Source of the DNA: Sphingomonas gei
GTDB lineage: Bacteria > Pseudomonadota > Alphaproteobacteria > Sphingomonadales > Sphingomonadaceae
DNA length: 64,000 nt
Assembly (NCBI RefSeq): GCF_004792685.1
Contig: NZ_SRXT01000001.1
Location: 310,001 to 374,000, forward strand
Reading direction: 5' to 3'
The notes under the pieces were generated by a model. That model made no database searches. It saw only the letters and a program-made list of their open reading frames with translations, and was not told the DNA's origin. Below, piece after piece: positions 9,349-19,016 of the stretch. How positions within the stretch are numbered: the stretch's first letter is position 1; each line of letters begins with the position of its first letter. The position numbers and the translations under genes are program-made.

Positions 9349-9705
9349 GTGCTGAAACTGCTCCGCCATCTTTTGTGCCTGGGCATCCTGTTCGGTCTCG
9401 CCGGCAACGGCGTTGCCGTAGCGGCTCCGTGCATCCTGATGACGCAGAGCCAGCCGGCGGCGATGGCAGATATGCCCGATTGCGACATGGTCCAGCCCAG
9501 CTCGCAGAGCCATGAGAGCAACAAGGGCAAGGCGCCGGGCTGCATGGCGATGACTGCATGCACCGCAGTGCTGGCGATGAAGGAGCCTGCCGCTCCGACC
9601 GCAAGCCGGCATCAGGCAACGGCCGTCAGCTTCTGGCCGACCGCGACCATCCTTGCCGGGCGCGATCTCGCGCCCGAACCGGAACCACCGACCTTCCTTG
9701 GCTGA
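9349..9705 (+). CDS. Exported Cys/Met/His-containing protein, likely metal-related
   Basis: A 118-residue protein starting at GTG. Residues 1-26 form a signal peptide (MLKLLRHLLCLGILFGLAGNG...VAVAAP). The mature part carries scattered metal ligands: Cys near the cleavage site, 'MADMPDCDM', 'SQSHE' and 'GCMAMTACTA'. It is followed directionally by another small exported protein and the Cus-type pump, so a periplasmic copper or silver role is reasonable inference. No named family is assigned. The proline-rich C-terminus 'PEPEPPTFLG' may be unstructured. Confidence 0.6.
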   Translation: MLKLLRHLLCLGILFGLAGNGVAVAAPCILMTQSQPAAMADMPDCDMVQPSSQSHESNKGKAPGCMAMTACTAVLAMKEPAAPTASRHQATAVSFWPTATILAGRDLAPEPEPPTFLG

Positions 9706-9804
9706 ACCCTCGCGCACGCGCGGCTGACCGGCTGTGCCGCTTTCGGGTGGCGGCCGTGAACCGATCCGCGTGCATCGAACCCGATTCACCCAAGGATTAG
9801 ATCA

Positions 9805-10053
9805 ATGACCAAGACGATCATGGCTGCCCTGCTGGCAGCAGCAACTTTCGTTGCGCCTTCCGCCTACGCCCAGTCCGCCGCGCTCTCCGGCAAGGGCATC
9901 CCGACCCTCTCCGCACAGGAGCGCCAGGCTCAGCAGGCATGGTGGGCGGCGCGCGCCGCCCGGCAAGCCGAAAAGCGCATGGCCGCCTGCGTGGCGATGC
10001 CGGAATGTGGCGATCGGCGGATGATGTCCGCCGCACCTTCGAACAAGGGCTGA
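9805..10053 (+). CDS. Small exported protein at head of the efflux operon
   Basis: An 82-residue protein with a clear signal peptide (MTKTIMAALLAAATFVAPSA-YAQ). The mature region is helical and Gln/Ala/Arg-rich ('QERQAQQAWWAARAARQAEKRM') and ends with two cysteines in 'ACVAMPECG'. It lies 72 bp before the outer-membrane channel gene on the same strand. A role in periplasmic metal handling is inferred from position only. Confidence 0.6.
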   Translation: MTKTIMAALLAAATFVAPSAYAQSAALSGKGIPTLSAQERQAQQAWWAARAARQAEKRMAACVAMPECGDRRMMSAAPSNKG

Positions 10054-10125
10054 CGATCGCCGCCCGCGGCCGGAGCTTTACGCCGGTCGCGGGCGGTCGA
10101 TTGCCGCGTCCTCAAGGAGGTTGCG

Positions 10126-11367
10126 ATGCGACTCGCTTTATTTCCGGCCATATTGCTGGCCGCCGGCATCGTGCTGCCTTCCCCGGCCGCAGCCGATCCA
10201 CTGACCTATGCGGAGGCGCTGGCGCGCGCGGCCGCGAATGCGCCCAGCCTGAAGGCGCGGGCGGCGACCACCGACGCGGCGCGCTCGTCGGCGATCGCCG
10301 CCGACCGGCTGCCCGATCCGACGCTCGATCTCGGCATCTCGGGGTTCCCCGTGACCGGGCCCAATGCCGGGAGCTTGACCCGCGACGATTTCACCATGGC
10401 GACGATCGGGTTCAGCCAGCAATTCCCCAACCTCGCCAAGCGCCACGCGCGCGCCCAGCGTGCGGCGGCCGAGATCGGCGTCGCGCAGGCCGGCGAGCTG
10501 GTGGAGGCGCGCAATGTCCGGCTCGAGACCGCGCTCGCCTGGATCGACCTTCATTATGGCGAGCGGCGACTGGCCCAGCTCGACCTGCTCAGCGCGAGCC
10601 TCGACGATTTGCAGAAGACCGTGACCGCCCGCCTGGCGTCGGGGAGCGCGCGGCCGAGCCAGGCGCTGGAGCCCGAGCAGCTTCGCGCCGCCGTCGCCGA
10701 TCGCCGCGCCGAGATGGTTGCAGTCGTCGCGCAGGCCCGTGCCCGGCTCGCGCGCTACACCGGCAATTCCGATCCGGAGGTTTCCGGCGACCCGCCGGCG
10801 CTCGAGGTCGATCCCGACCGGCTGCGCGCGTCGCTCGATACCCTGCCGGCGCTCCGGGCGCTCGATGCCGGCATCGCCGCCGCCGAGGCGGATGTCCGGA
10901 TGGCACGCGCCGACAAGCGTCCGGACTGGCGGGTCGGTGTGTCCTATGGCCGGCGCGATCCCGCGTTCGGCGATCTTGCCTCGGTCGGCGTGTCGGTCGA
11001 CCTGCCGCTGTTCGCGGGCCGTCGTCAGAACCCGAAGATCGATGCCAGCAAGAGCCAGGCCCAGCGCGCGCGCTTCGACCGTGAGGCGGGCGAGCGCGAG
11101 TTGGTCGCGGCGCTCGACGCCGATCTCGCCGATCATGCCATGCACCATGAGCGGCTCCGCAACGCACGCGAGACGCTGGTGCCGCTGGCGAAGCGCCGCG
11201 CCGAGCTGGATCGCGACAGCTATGCGGCGGGCAAGCTCGATCTCGGAACCGCCTTGCTTTCGACGCTCGCGCTCGCCGAAGCCGAGGTCGAGACGCTCAA
11301 CCGCGAGGCCGAGGTCGCGCGCGACGCGGTGCGCATCACCATCACCTATCAGGAGGAGCGGCCATGA
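10126..11367 (+). CDS. cusC: TolC-family outer-membrane efflux channel (CusC/CzcC type)
   Basis: A 413-residue outer-membrane factor with a signal peptide ending AAADP. It shows the duplicated outer-membrane efflux repeats: 'LTYAEALARAAANAPSLKARAA' opening the first half, long coiled helices, and 'VSVDLPLFAGRRQNPKI' typical of the second beta-barrel strand. It should form the exit duct of the tripartite pump encoded by the next two genes. AAGGAGG lies 7 bases before the ATG, one of the best ribosome sites in the window. Its stop overlaps the adaptor start (ATGA). The Cus assignment rests on the partner genes. Confidence 0.9.
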   Translation: MRLALFPAILLAAGIVLPSPAAADPLTYAEALARAAANAPSLKARAATTDAARSSAIAADRLPDPTLDLGISGFPVTGPNAGSLTRDDFTMATIGFSQQFPNLAKRHARAQRAAAEIGVAQAGELVEARNVRLETALAWIDLHYGERRLAQLDLLSASLDDLQKTVTARLASGSARPSQALEPEQLRAAVADRRAEMVAVVAQARARLARYTGNSDPEVSGDPPALEVDPDRLRASLDTLPALRALDAGIAAAEADVRMARADKRPDWRVGVSYGRRDPAFGDLASVGVSVDLPLFAGRRQNPKIDASKSQAQRARFDREAGERELVAALDADLADHAMHHERLRNARETLVPLAKRRAELDRDSYAAGKLDLGTALLSTLALAEAEVETLNREAEVARDAVRITITYQEERP

Positions 11368-12599
11368 CGCTCGACAGGAACCAGGCGCTCCGCTGGAGCG
11401 GATCGCTGTTCGCCATGGCATTGGCCGCAGGCGGCACCGGCTATTGGATCGGACATGGCGGCGGATCGCCGGCACCCATGGCGGCAAGCACCGCCGGCGG
11501 GCGCCAGCCACTCTATTATTACGACCCGATGTTCCCGAACCAGAAGTTCGACCAGCCGGGCAAATCGCCGTTCATGGATATGCAGCTCGTCCCCAAATAT
11601 GCGGATGAGGGCGGCGCGGCCGGGCCGGCGGGCGTCACCATCGACCCGGCAGCGCGCCAGAGCCTCGGCATTCGCGTGGTTGCCGCACAGATGGGCAGCC
11701 TCGCCGGCACGCTCGACGTCACCGGCACGGTCGACTTCAACCAGCGCGATGTCGCGATCGTGCAGGCGCGCTCGGGCGGGTTCGTGCAGCGCGTCTACGC
11801 CCGCGCGCCGGGCGATGTGGTTCGCGCAGGCACGCCGATCGCCGACCTGCTGCTGCCCGACTGGGGCGGTGCGCAGACCGAGTTCCTCAGCGTGAAGCGA
11901 CTCGGCAGGCCCGACCTCACCGCCGCGGCACGCCAGCGGCTGAAGCTGATGGGGATGTCCGACGGACTGATCGCCGGCGTCGAGCGCAGCGGCCGCCCGA
12001 ACGGCGTGGTCACCATCACCACGCCGATCTCCGGCGTGATCCAGACGCTCGACGCGCGCCAGGGCGTGACCTTGGCGACCGGGCAGACGCTGGCCCAGGT
12101 GAGCGGGCTCGGCACGGTCTGGCTCAACGCAGCCGTGCCCGAGGCGCGCGCCGGCGATGTCCGCATCGGGCAGAATGCGAGCGCGACGCTGACCAGCTTC
12201 CCCGGCGAGAGTTTCGCCGGCCGGGTGATCGCGATCCTTCCCACGGCCCAGGCTGACAGTCGCACCCTCACCGTGCGGATCGAGCTGGCGAACCGCGGCG
12301 GGCGCCTGCGGCCCGGCATGTTCGCGAACGTGTCGCTCGGGGGCGATGCGCGCCCCGCGCTGCTGGTGCCGAGCGAGGCAGTGATCCGCACCGGCACGCG
12401 CACCCTGGTGATGCTCGCGGCGGCCGACGGCCGCTACCATCCGGCGGAAGTGCGGGCAGGGCGCGACGCGGGCGGACAGACCGAGATCCTCGCCGGCCTC
12501 GCCGTCGGCGAGAAGGTCGTGGCATCGGGCCAGTTCCTGCTCGATTCCGAGGCGAGCCTGACCGGCATCCAGGTTCGTCCGATCGGCGGCGGCCAATGA
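11364..12599 (+). CDS. cusB: RND efflux periplasmic adaptor with heavy-metal-binding domain (CusB type)
   Basis: A 411-residue membrane-fusion protein linking inner-membrane pump to outer channel. It has an N-terminal membrane anchor/signal (about residues 12-30). A short heavy-metal-binding domain follows: '[29 protein letters not shown]' begins at about residue 51 and supplies methionine ligands (shown here in part by its conserved PMFPN and MDMQLVPKY blocks). Next come lipoyl/barrel-sandwich segments ('[20 protein letters not shown]') and a beta-barrel ('[13 protein letters not shown]'). That Met-rich domain is characteristic of Cu(I)/Ag(I) adaptors. It overlaps both neighbours by ATGA, so the three genes are translationally coupled. 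Confidence 0.92.
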   Translation: MTLDRNQALRWSGSLFAMALAAGGTGYWIGHGGGSPAPMAASTAGGRQPLYYYDPMFPNQKFDQPGKSPFMDMQLVPKYADEGGAAGPAGVTIDPAARQSLGIRVVAAQMGSLAGTLDVTGTVDFNQRDVAIVQARSGGFVQRVYARAPGDVVRAGTPIADLLLPDWGGAQTEFLSVKRLGRPDLTAAARQRLKLMGMSDGLIAGVERSGRPNGVVTITTPISGVIQTLDARQGVTLATGQTLAQVSGLGTVWLNAAVPEARAGDVRIGQNASATLTSFPGESFAGRVIAILPTAQADSRTLTVRIELANRGGRLRPGMFANVSLGGDARPALLVPSEAVIRTGTRTLVMLAAADGRYHPAEVRAGRDAGGQTEILAGLAVGEKVVASGQFLLDSEASLTGIQVRPIGGGQ

Positions 12600-15500
12600 T
12601 CGCGACGATCATCCGCGCCTCGGTCAAGGCGCGCGGCCTGGTGCTGCTCGCGGCGCTCGTGCTCGTCGTGATCGGCATCGGCGCGGTGCGCACCACGCCG
12701 GTCGATGCGCTGCCCGATCTCTCCGACGTCCAGGTCATCATCCGCACCTCCTATCCGGGGCAGGCGCCGCAGATCGTCGAGAACCAGGTCACCTATCCGC
12801 TGGCGACGACGATGCTGTCGGTTCCCGGCGCCAAGGTGGTGCGCGGCTATTCCTTCGTTGGCGACAGCTTCGTCTATGTCCTGTTCGAGGACGGGACCGA
12901 TCTTTATTGGGCGCGCAGCCGCGTGCTCGAATATCTGAGCCAGGTGCAGGGGCGCCTGCCGCCCGGCGCGACCGCCTCGCTCGGTCCTGACGCCACCGGG
13001 GTCGGCTGGATCTACGAATATGCGCTGGTCGACCGCACCGGCCGTCATGACCTTGCCCAGCTCCGCTCCTTGCAGGACTGGTTCCTCCGCTACGAGCTGA
13101 AGTCCGTACCGGGCGTCGCTGAGGTCGCGACCATCGGCGGTATGGTCAAGCAGTATCAGGTCGTCGTCGATCCGCAGAAGCTGGCCTCCTATGGCGTTAC
13201 CCAGAGCGAGCTGGTCGAGGCGCTCAAGCGCGCCAACCAGGAAACCGGCGGCTCGGTCGTCGAGATGGCCGAGGCCGAATATGTCGTGCGTGCGACGGGC
13301 TATCTGTCCTCGCTCGACGATTTCCGCGCGGTACCGATCCGCACCGCCGCCGGCGGCGTGCCGGTGCTGCTGAGCGACGTTGCGACTGTCCAGGTCGGCC
13401 CGGAAATGCGGCGCGGCATCGCCGAGCTCAACGGCGAGGGCGAAGTCGCGGGCGGCGTCATCGTCATGCGCCAGGGCAAGAACGCCCGCGAGGTGATCGA
13501 CGGCGTCAAGGCCAAGCTGGCCGAGCTGCGCGCCGGCCTGCCGCCGGGCGTCGAGGTCGTCACCACCTATGACCGCTCGGGGCTGATCGACCGGGCGGTC
13601 GACAATCTCACCGGCAAATTGCTCGAGGAGTTCCTCGTCGTCGCACTCGTCTGCGCGCTGTTCCTCTGGCACGTCCGCTCGGCGCTGGTCGCGATCTTGA
13701 CCCTGCCGCTCGGCATCCTGGCGGCATTTGTCGTGATGCGCGTGCAGGGCGTCAACGCGAACATCATGTCCTTGGGCGGGATCGCGATCGCGATCGGGGC
13801 GATGGTCGATGCCGCCGTGGTGATGATCGAGAATGCGCACAAGCATCTTGAACGCTGGGCGCACGACCATCCGGGCGAAGAGCTCAAGGGCGAGGCGCGC
13901 TGGCGGGTGGTGACCGAAGCCGCCGCCGAGGTAGGGCCGGCGCTGTTCCTCAGCCTGCTGATCATCACCTTCTCGTTCATCCCGATCTTCTCGCTGCAAG
14001 GGCAGGAGGGGAGGCTGTTCGCGCCGCTCGCCTTTACCAAGACCTATGCGATGGCGGGCGCGGCGATCCTTTCGATCACGGTGGTGCCGGTGCTGATGGG
14101 CTGGCTGATCCGCGGCAGGATTCCCGGCGAGGACGCCAATCCGGTCAACCGCTGGCTGGCGCGCGGCTATCGGCCGGCCCTGGACTGGGTGCTCAGGCGA
14201 CCCAAGGCGACACTCTTGATCGCCGGACTCGTGTTCGCCTCGAGCCTCTGGCCGATCAGCCAGACCGGCGGCGAGTTCATGCCGGCGATGAACGAGGGCG
14301 ACCTGCTCTACATGCCCTCGGCGCTGCCGGGCATCTCGACCGCCAGGGCGGCGCAACTGCTCCAGCAGACCGACCGGCTGATCAAGACCGTGCCCGAGGT
14401 CGAGAGCGTGTTCGGCAAGGCCGGCCGCGCCGAAACCGCGACCGATCCTGCGCCGCTGGAGATGTTCGAGACCACGATCCGGTTCAAGCCCAAGGACCAG
14501 TGGCGGCCGGGCATGACCCAGGCGAAGCTGATTGACGAACTCGATGCCCGCGTGAAGGTGCCCGGCCTCGCCAATTTCTGGATCCCGCCGATCCGTAACC
14601 GGATCGACATGCTTGCGACCGGCATTAAGAGTCCGATCGGGATCAAGGTGTCGGGTGCCGATCTCGGGCAGATCGACCAGGTGGCCCGGCAGATCGAGAC
14701 GGTGGCGAAGACCATCCCCGGCGTCAGCTCGGCGCTGGCCGAGCGGCTGACCGGCGGGCGCTATATCGACGTCGCTGTCAACCGCGCAGCGGCCGGCCGC
14801 TACGGGATGAACGTCGCCGATGTGCAGGCGGTGGTCTCCGGCGCGATCGGCGGCGAGTCGATCGGCCAGACGGTCGAGGGACTGGCGCGCTATCCGATCA
14901 GCGTGCGCTACCCGCGCGAGCTGCGCGCCAGCATCGGCGACCTGGTCAATCTGCCGGTACTGACGCCGTCACGGCAGCAGATCACCCTCGGCACCGTGGC
15001 CGATGTCCGCATCGTCTCGGGCCCACCGATGCTCCGCAGCGAGAATGGTAGGCCTGCGACCTGGATCTATGTCGACGGGCGCGATCGTGCGCTCACCGCC
15101 ATCGTCCACGACCTGCAAACGGCCATCGCCGCCAAGGTCAAGCTGCCGCCGGGGATCAGCGTCGCCTATACCGGGCAGTTCGAGTTCCTCGAGCGCGCGA
15201 CGCAGCGCCTGAAGATCGTCGTCCCGGCCACGCTCGCGATCATCTTCCTGCTGCTCTATTTGACGTTCCGGCGATTGGACGAAGCCGCGCTGATCATGGC
15301 GACCTTGCCGTTCGCGCTGACCGGCGGCGTGTGGCTGCTCTATCTGCTCGGCTACAACCAGTCGGTCGCGACCGGCGTCGGGTTCATCGCGCTGGCCGGC
15401 GTCGCCGCCGAGTTCGGCGTGGTGATGCTGATCTACCTCAAGCACGCGCTCGCCGAGCGCGGCGATGCACCCGATGCCACTCAGGTCGAAGGCGCGGTCC

Positions 15501-15742
15501 GCGAAGGCGCGCTGCTCCGCGTCCGCCCCAAGGCGATGACGGTGGCGGTGATCATCGCCGGCCTGCTGCCGATCCTGCTCGGCACCGGCACCGGCTCGGA
15601 AGTGATGAGCCGGATCGCCGCGCCGATGATCGGCGGCATGCTCACCGCGCCGCTGCTGTCGATGTTCGTGATTCCCGCCGCCTATCTGCTGATGCGGCGA
15701 CGGACCGCAGCGCCTCAATTCCCATCCCAAGTGCAACCATGA
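12596..15742 (+). CDS. cusA: CusA-type RND heavy-metal pump (Cu(I)/Ag(I) predicted)
   Basis: A 1048-residue inner-membrane proton-driven pump with 12 predicted membrane segments and two large periplasmic loops. '[17 protein letters not shown]' is the transmembrane helix 4 proton relay of the heavy-metal RND class. The blocks '[15 protein letters not shown]', 'QWRPGMTQ' and '[11 protein letters not shown]' each retain the methionine that corresponds by my recall to the E. coli CusA Met triad, arguing for monovalent copper or silver. It is coupled to cusB by ATGA and followed by a CusF-like gene, reinforcing that substrate. Confidence in the family is high; substrate choice is inference. Confidence 0.94.
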   Translation: MIATIIRASVKARGLVLLAALVLVVIGIGAVRTTPVDALPDLSDVQVIIRTSYPGQAPQIVENQVTYPLATTMLSVPGAKVVRGYSFVGDSFVYVLFEDGTDLYWARSRVLEYLSQVQGRLPPGATASLGPDATGVGWIYEYALVDRTGRHDLAQLRSLQDWFLRYELKSVPGVAEVATIGGMVKQYQVVVDPQKLASYGVTQSELVEALKRANQETGGSVVEMAEAEYVVRATGYLSSLDDFRAVPIRTAAGGVPVLLSDVATVQVGPEMRRGIAELNGEGEVAGGVIVMRQGKNAREVIDGVKAKLAELRAGLPPGVEVVTTYDRSGLIDRAVDNLTGKLLEEFLVVALVCALFLWHVRSALVAILTLPLGILAAFVVMRVQGVNANIMSLGGIAIAIGAMVDAAVVMIENAHKHLERWAHDHPGEELKGEARWRVVTEAAAEVGPALFLSLLIITFSFIPIFSLQGQEGRLFAPLAFTKTYAMAGAAILSITVVPVLMGWLIRGRIPGEDANPVNRWLARGYRPALDWVLRRPKATLLIAGLVFASSLWPISQTGGEFMPAMNEGDLLYMPSALPGISTARAAQLLQQTDRLIKTVPEVESVFGKAGRAETATDPAPLEMFETTIRFKPKDQWRPGMTQAKLIDELDARVKVPGLANFWIPPIRNRIDMLATGIKSPIGIKVSGADLGQIDQVARQIETVAKTIPGVSSALAERLTGGRYIDVAVNRAAAGRYGMNVADVQAVVSGAIGGESIGQTVEGLARYPISVRYPRELRASIGDLVNLPVLTPSRQQITLGTVADVRIVSGPPMLRSENGRPATWIYVDGRDRALTAIVHDLQTAIAAKVKLPPGISVAYTGQFEFLERATQRLKIVVPATLAIIFLLLYLTFRRLDEAALIMATLPFALTGGVWLLYLLGYNQSVATGVGFIALAGVAAEFGVVMLIYLKHALAERGDAPDATQVEGAVREGALLRVRPKAMTVAVIIAGLLPILLGTGTGSEVMSRIAAPMIGGMLTAPLLSMFVIPAAYLLMRRRTAAPQFPSQVQP

Positions 15743-15753
15743 AGGAGACTTTG

Positions 15754-16137
15754 ATGAAACCGCTCTATCTGATTCCCGTGCTCGGCTTCACCGTGCTGCT
15801 CGCTGCCTGCGGCGAAAAGGCAGCCACCAATGCCGCATCGCCGACCGACGCCGCGACGGCCGGTATGGGGAACATGTCCGGCGACATGGGCAACATGGCG
15901 ATGCCCGCCGATGCAAAGATGGGCAAGGGCACCGGGACCGTGACCGCGATCGACAAGGCGGGCGGCAAGATCACGCTCGCCCATGGGCCTATTCCCGAAG
16001 TGAACTGGCCGGCCATGACGATGGCGTTCGCCGCCAAGCCCGCGCTGCTCGAAAAGGTGGCGGTAGGCGACAAGGTGACGTTCGAGGTGACGGTGACGGG
16101 CAGCGCCGGCGAAGTGACGGCGATCGCCAAGCAATAG
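15754..16137 (+). CDS. cusF: CusF-like periplasmic copper-binding lipoprotein
   Basis: A 127-residue protein with a lipoprotein signal (lipobox LLAAC). A Met/Gly-rich linker ('GMGNMSGDMGNMAM') precedes a CusF OB-fold: 'GTGTVTAIDKAGGKITLAHGPIPEVNWPAMTMAF'-type arrangement, with the His of 'LAHGPI' and the Trp/Met/Met of 'NWPAMTM' matching the CusF Cu(I)/Ag(I) site. I chose the ATG at 15754 because AAGGAG lies 6 bases upstream; an ATG at 15739 overlapping the cusA stop would add five residues. It probably delivers metal to the pump. The lipoprotein anchor and extra Met linker differ from the soluble E. coli protein. Confidence 0.92.
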   Translation: MKPLYLIPVLGFTVLLAACGEKAATNAASPTDAATAGMGNMSGDMGNMAMPADAKMGKGTGTVTAIDKAGGKITLAHGPIPEVNWPAMTMAFAAKPALLEKVAVGDKVTFEVTVTGSAGEVTAIAKQ

Positions 16138-16278
16138 CCGACGCGCCTCGAACCCGTCGGGGACGGGTCGCCGGTACGCCGGCGGCCCGCCCCCGGTCTC
16201 TCGCCCCCGCCAAGGCGCAGCAATCGCCCGCTCGGCCGGTGGCGGACAGCCTGGTTGCCGGTTTTCGGGAAAATCGGC

Positions 16279-16308
16279 TTGACCCTCTACCTGCTAAAGG
16301 GTGCAGAG
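16279..16308 (+). promoter_or_regulatory. MerR-type promoter/operator of the PbrT-like gene
   Basis: TTGACC at 16279-16284 (-35) leads into a 21-bp dyad at 16282-16302 with arms ACCCT and AGGGT around an 11-base centre. The dyad fills an overlong spacer, as expected for promoters untwisted by MerR-family activators. Closely related copies occur at 19676-19704 and 20112-20140. It lies 31-60 bases before the permease start. Confidence 0.75.
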
Positions 16309-16338
16309 CGCGAACGACTCGCAACAAGAGATTCGTCG

Positions 16339-18321
16339 ATGCTCCACCGCCTTGCTGTTCCCGCCTGCCTGCGTCGCCCGTCCTTGAAGCGGTTGCTCGT
16401 GCTGGCGCTTGCGGTGCTGACCGTATCGCTCCCCGCGCGCGCCTTGGCCAGCGACGCCGACGTGCAGACGACCTGGCGGCTGCTCGACTATCTCGCGGTC
16501 GATTATTCCGGCGCGGTAGCCGGCGGCAAGGTCGTCAGCGCTTCCGAATATGCCGAGATGACCGAGTTCGCGGGCCAGGTGGAAACGCGGATCAGGACCT
16601 TGGCGCCGAATGCGGCCAAGGCCGACCTGCTGCGCCAGTCCGCGGCGCTGCGCGGCGCCATCGCCGCCAAGGCACCGCCGGCAACCGTCGCCGAGCAGTC
16701 GCATGCGCTCGCCGCGGCATTGCTCGCGGCCTATCCGGTGCCCCTGGCGCCGAGTTCGCCGCCCGATCTCGCGCGCGGCGCCACCCTCTATGCGCAGAAC
16801 TGCGCTGCCTGCCACGGCGCGAACGGGGACGGTCACGGCCCGAATGCCGCAAAGCTCGATCCGCCGCCGATCGCCTTCGCCGACAAGGCGCGGGCCGATC
16901 AGCGCAGCCTGTTCGGCCTCTACCAGGTGATCAGCCAGGGCTTGGACGGGACCGCGATGCAGAGCTTCGCGGCGCTGCCCGAGGCCGATCGCTGGGCGCT
17001 GGCCTTCCATGCCGGCCAGTTCGCCTATCCCGAAGCCGCGGCGCGCGAGGGCGAGCGGCTGTGGCGCGGCGATGCGGCGATCCGCGCCAAATATCCCAAT
17101 CTGACCGCGCTGGTCGGCATCACCCCGGCCGCGCTGGCGGCCGATATCGGCCCCGGCAAGGCGGCGGCGCTCACCGCCTATCTGCGCCGCCATCCCGATG
17201 CCGTGACCGAACGCGTCGACGGGTCGCTCGCCCTGACGCGCGAACGGCTCGGCCAGAGCCTGGCCGCCTATCGCGCAGGGGACCGCAAGGCCGCGGCGGA
17301 TCTTGCGCTCTCCGCCTATCTCGACGGCTTCGAGCCGGTCGAGCCGGTGCTGGCCGCGCGCGACGCGGCGCTGATGACGCGGATCGAAGACGCGATGGGG
17401 GAACTGCGCGCAGCCATCGGACAAGGGCGCCCGGTCGACCAGGTCGAAGCGGCCAACCGTTCGCTGGCGGGTCTGTTCACCGAGGCCGAAGCCGCCCTGG
17501 CGCCGGAGCGGGCGAGCAGTGCGTCGAGCTTCCTCGGCGCATTCGGCGTGCTGCTGCGCGAAGGGCTCGAGGCGCTGCTGATCGTCGTCGCGATGATCGC
17601 CTTCCTGAAGAAGACCGAGCGCACCGAGGTGCTCGGCTTCGTCCATGGCGGCTGGATCGCGGCGCTGGCCGCGGGCGTCGCCACCTGGTTCGTCGCGACC
17701 TATTTCATCAGCGTGAGCGGCGCATCGCGCGAACTGACCGAAGGGTTCGGCTCGCTGTTCGCGGCGACCATCCTGCTCACCGTCGGCATCTGGATGCACG
17801 GCAAGAGCAACGCCGAGGCCTGGCAGCGCTATGTGAAGGCGAAGGTGACCGCCGCGCTGTCGCGCCAGTCGGGCTGGTTCCTGTTCCTGCTCTCGTTCGT
17901 GGTCGTCTATCGCGAGGTGTTCGAGACGATCCTGTTCTATGCCGCGCTCTGGGCGGAAGGGAACGGCATGGCGATGCTGGCCGGCGCCGGCACCGCGGCC
18001 GGCCTGCTCGCGGGGATCGCGTGGGTGATGCTGCGCTTCAGCGCCCGGCTGCCGATCACCCAGTTCTTCTCCTGGAGCTCGATCCTGATCGCGATCCTGG
18101 CGGTCGTGCTTGCGGGCAAGGGTATCGCCGGGCTGCAGGAGGCCGGCATCCTCGGCGTCGTGCCGCTTCCCGACGTGCCGCGCATCGAGATCCTCGGGCT
18201 GTTCCCGACGACCGAGACCGTGCTGGCGCAGGTCGCGGCGATCGTCGTGCTCGTCGCGGGCTTCTGGTACAGCGGGCGCAGCGCCGCCGCGGCCCGGGTG
18301 TCGGGACCGCCCGCCGAATAG
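16339..18321 (+). CDS. PbrT-like permease: cytochrome c domain plus FTR1 iron/lead permease
   Basis: A 660-residue membrane protein. A signal/anchor (to about residue 38) is followed by a periplasmic region with a c-type heme site CAACH, then a helical linker. The C-terminal half is an FTR1 permease with about seven membrane segments and both signature motifs: 'REGLEALLI' and 'YREVFETILF'. The cytochrome-FTR1 arrangement matches the iron/lead transporter family, which includes PbrT for Pb(II) uptake. I chose the ATG at 16339, which lies downstream of the promoter; an upstream TTG at 16255 lies before it. The MerR-type promoter and a PbrR-like regulator nearby support lead, with cadmium, zinc or iron as alternatives. 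The heme may support metal oxidation before transport. Confidence 0.88.
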   Translation: MLHRLAVPACLRRPSLKRLLVLALAVLTVSLPARALASDADVQTTWRLLDYLAVDYSGAVAGGKVVSASEYAEMTEFAGQVETRIRTLAPNAAKADLLRQSAALRGAIAAKAPPATVAEQSHALAAALLAAYPVPLAPSSPPDLARGATLYAQNCAACHGANGDGHGPNAAKLDPPPIAFADKARADQRSLFGLYQVISQGLDGTAMQSFAALPEADRWALAFHAGQFAYPEAAAREGERLWRGDAAIRAKYPNLTALVGITPAALAADIGPGKAAALTAYLRRHPDAVTERVDGSLALTRERLGQSLAAYRAGDRKAAADLALSAYLDGFEPVEPVLAARDAALMTRIEDAMGELRAAIGQGRPVDQVEAANRSLAGLFTEAEAALAPERASSASSFLGAFGVLLREGLEALLIVVAMIAFLKKTERTEVLGFVHGGWIAALAAGVATWFVATYFISVSGASRELTEGFGSLFAATILLTVGIWMHGKSNAEAWQRYVKAKVTAALSRQSGWFLFLLSFVVVYREVFETILFYAALWAEGNGMAMLAGAGTAAGLLAGIAWVMLRFSARLPITQFFSWSSILIAILAVVLAGKGIAGLQEAGILGVVPLPDVPRIEILGLFPTTETVLAQVAAIVVLVAGFWYSGRSAAAARVSGPPAE

Positions 18322-18371
18322 GCGGATGCGTGCGAGCCAGGGCAGATGCTGCCCGGCTCCGACGGCGTCCG

Positions 18372-19016
18372 TCAGCCGGGCCGGTCGGCCGTGATCAAGG
18401 CGATCGTGCCCGTCACCGTATGCACGCGGTCCGGCTCCCGGGCGTTCGCGAAACCTGCCGCGCGGACGAGCTCGGGCAGCAGACCATCGGCATTGGGCTG
18501 GGTGTCGGTCACGCCGTCGAGCCGCTGGATGGTAAGGCGGAACAGCAGCCGCATCAATCCGCGTTGCCGCCCATAATCGGCGATCACCAGCCTGCCGCCG
18601 AGGCGGAGCGCCGCGTGCATCGCGGCGAGACCGGCACGCTTCTCGGCCATGGGCACCTGGTGGAACATCAGGCTGGTGACGATCGCGTCGGCGGAGCGAG
18701 CGCCAATGTCCCGGGCAAAGCCGCGCTCCCAGCGGATATCCGCATCCGCGGCATCGCTCTTGGCGCGCGCGATCGCCAGCGCTTCCTCGTCGGGATCGAT
18801 GCCGATGACCTGCACGTCGGGCGCAGCCGCCTTTAGCATGACGGCGAAGCTGCCGGTACCGCAGCCGACATCGACGATGGTCTCACCCGGGCGCGGTGCA
18901 AGCGCTTCGATCATGGCACGGCGCCAGCGCATCTCGCGGGTCCAGCGCCGGATCGCGCGATCATAGTCGGCGGTGTCGCCGGTCCCCAGCGGCGGCGTGT
19001 ACGCGTCCTCGCTCAT
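18372..19016 (-). CDS. Class I SAM-dependent methyltransferase
   Basis: A 214-residue methyltransferase with motif I 'VDVGCGTGSFAVML', an acidic ribose-binding motif 'VIGIDPDEEAL' and motif IV 'DAIVTSLMFHQV', followed by 'LRLGGRLVIADYG'. This is the general Methyltransf_11/25-type fold. Its start overlaps the stop of the CDF transporter (ATGA), so it is co-translated with a metal exporter under the MerR-type promoter at 19676-19704. Methylation of a metal or metalloid, or of a small metabolite, is possible; the sequence does not show the clustered cysteines typical of arsenite methyltransferases, so ArsM is unlikely. Confidence 0.85.
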   Translation of the reverse strand: MSEDAYTPPLGTGDTADYDRAIRRWTREMRWRRAMIEALAPRPGETIVDVGCGTGSFAVMLKAAAPDVQVIGIDPDEEALAIARAKSDAADADIRWERGFARDIGARSADAIVTSLMFHQVPMAEKRAGLAAMHAALRLGGRLVIADYGRQRGLMRLLFRLTIQRLDGVTDTQPNADGLLPELVRAAGFANAREPDRVHTVTGTIALITADRPG

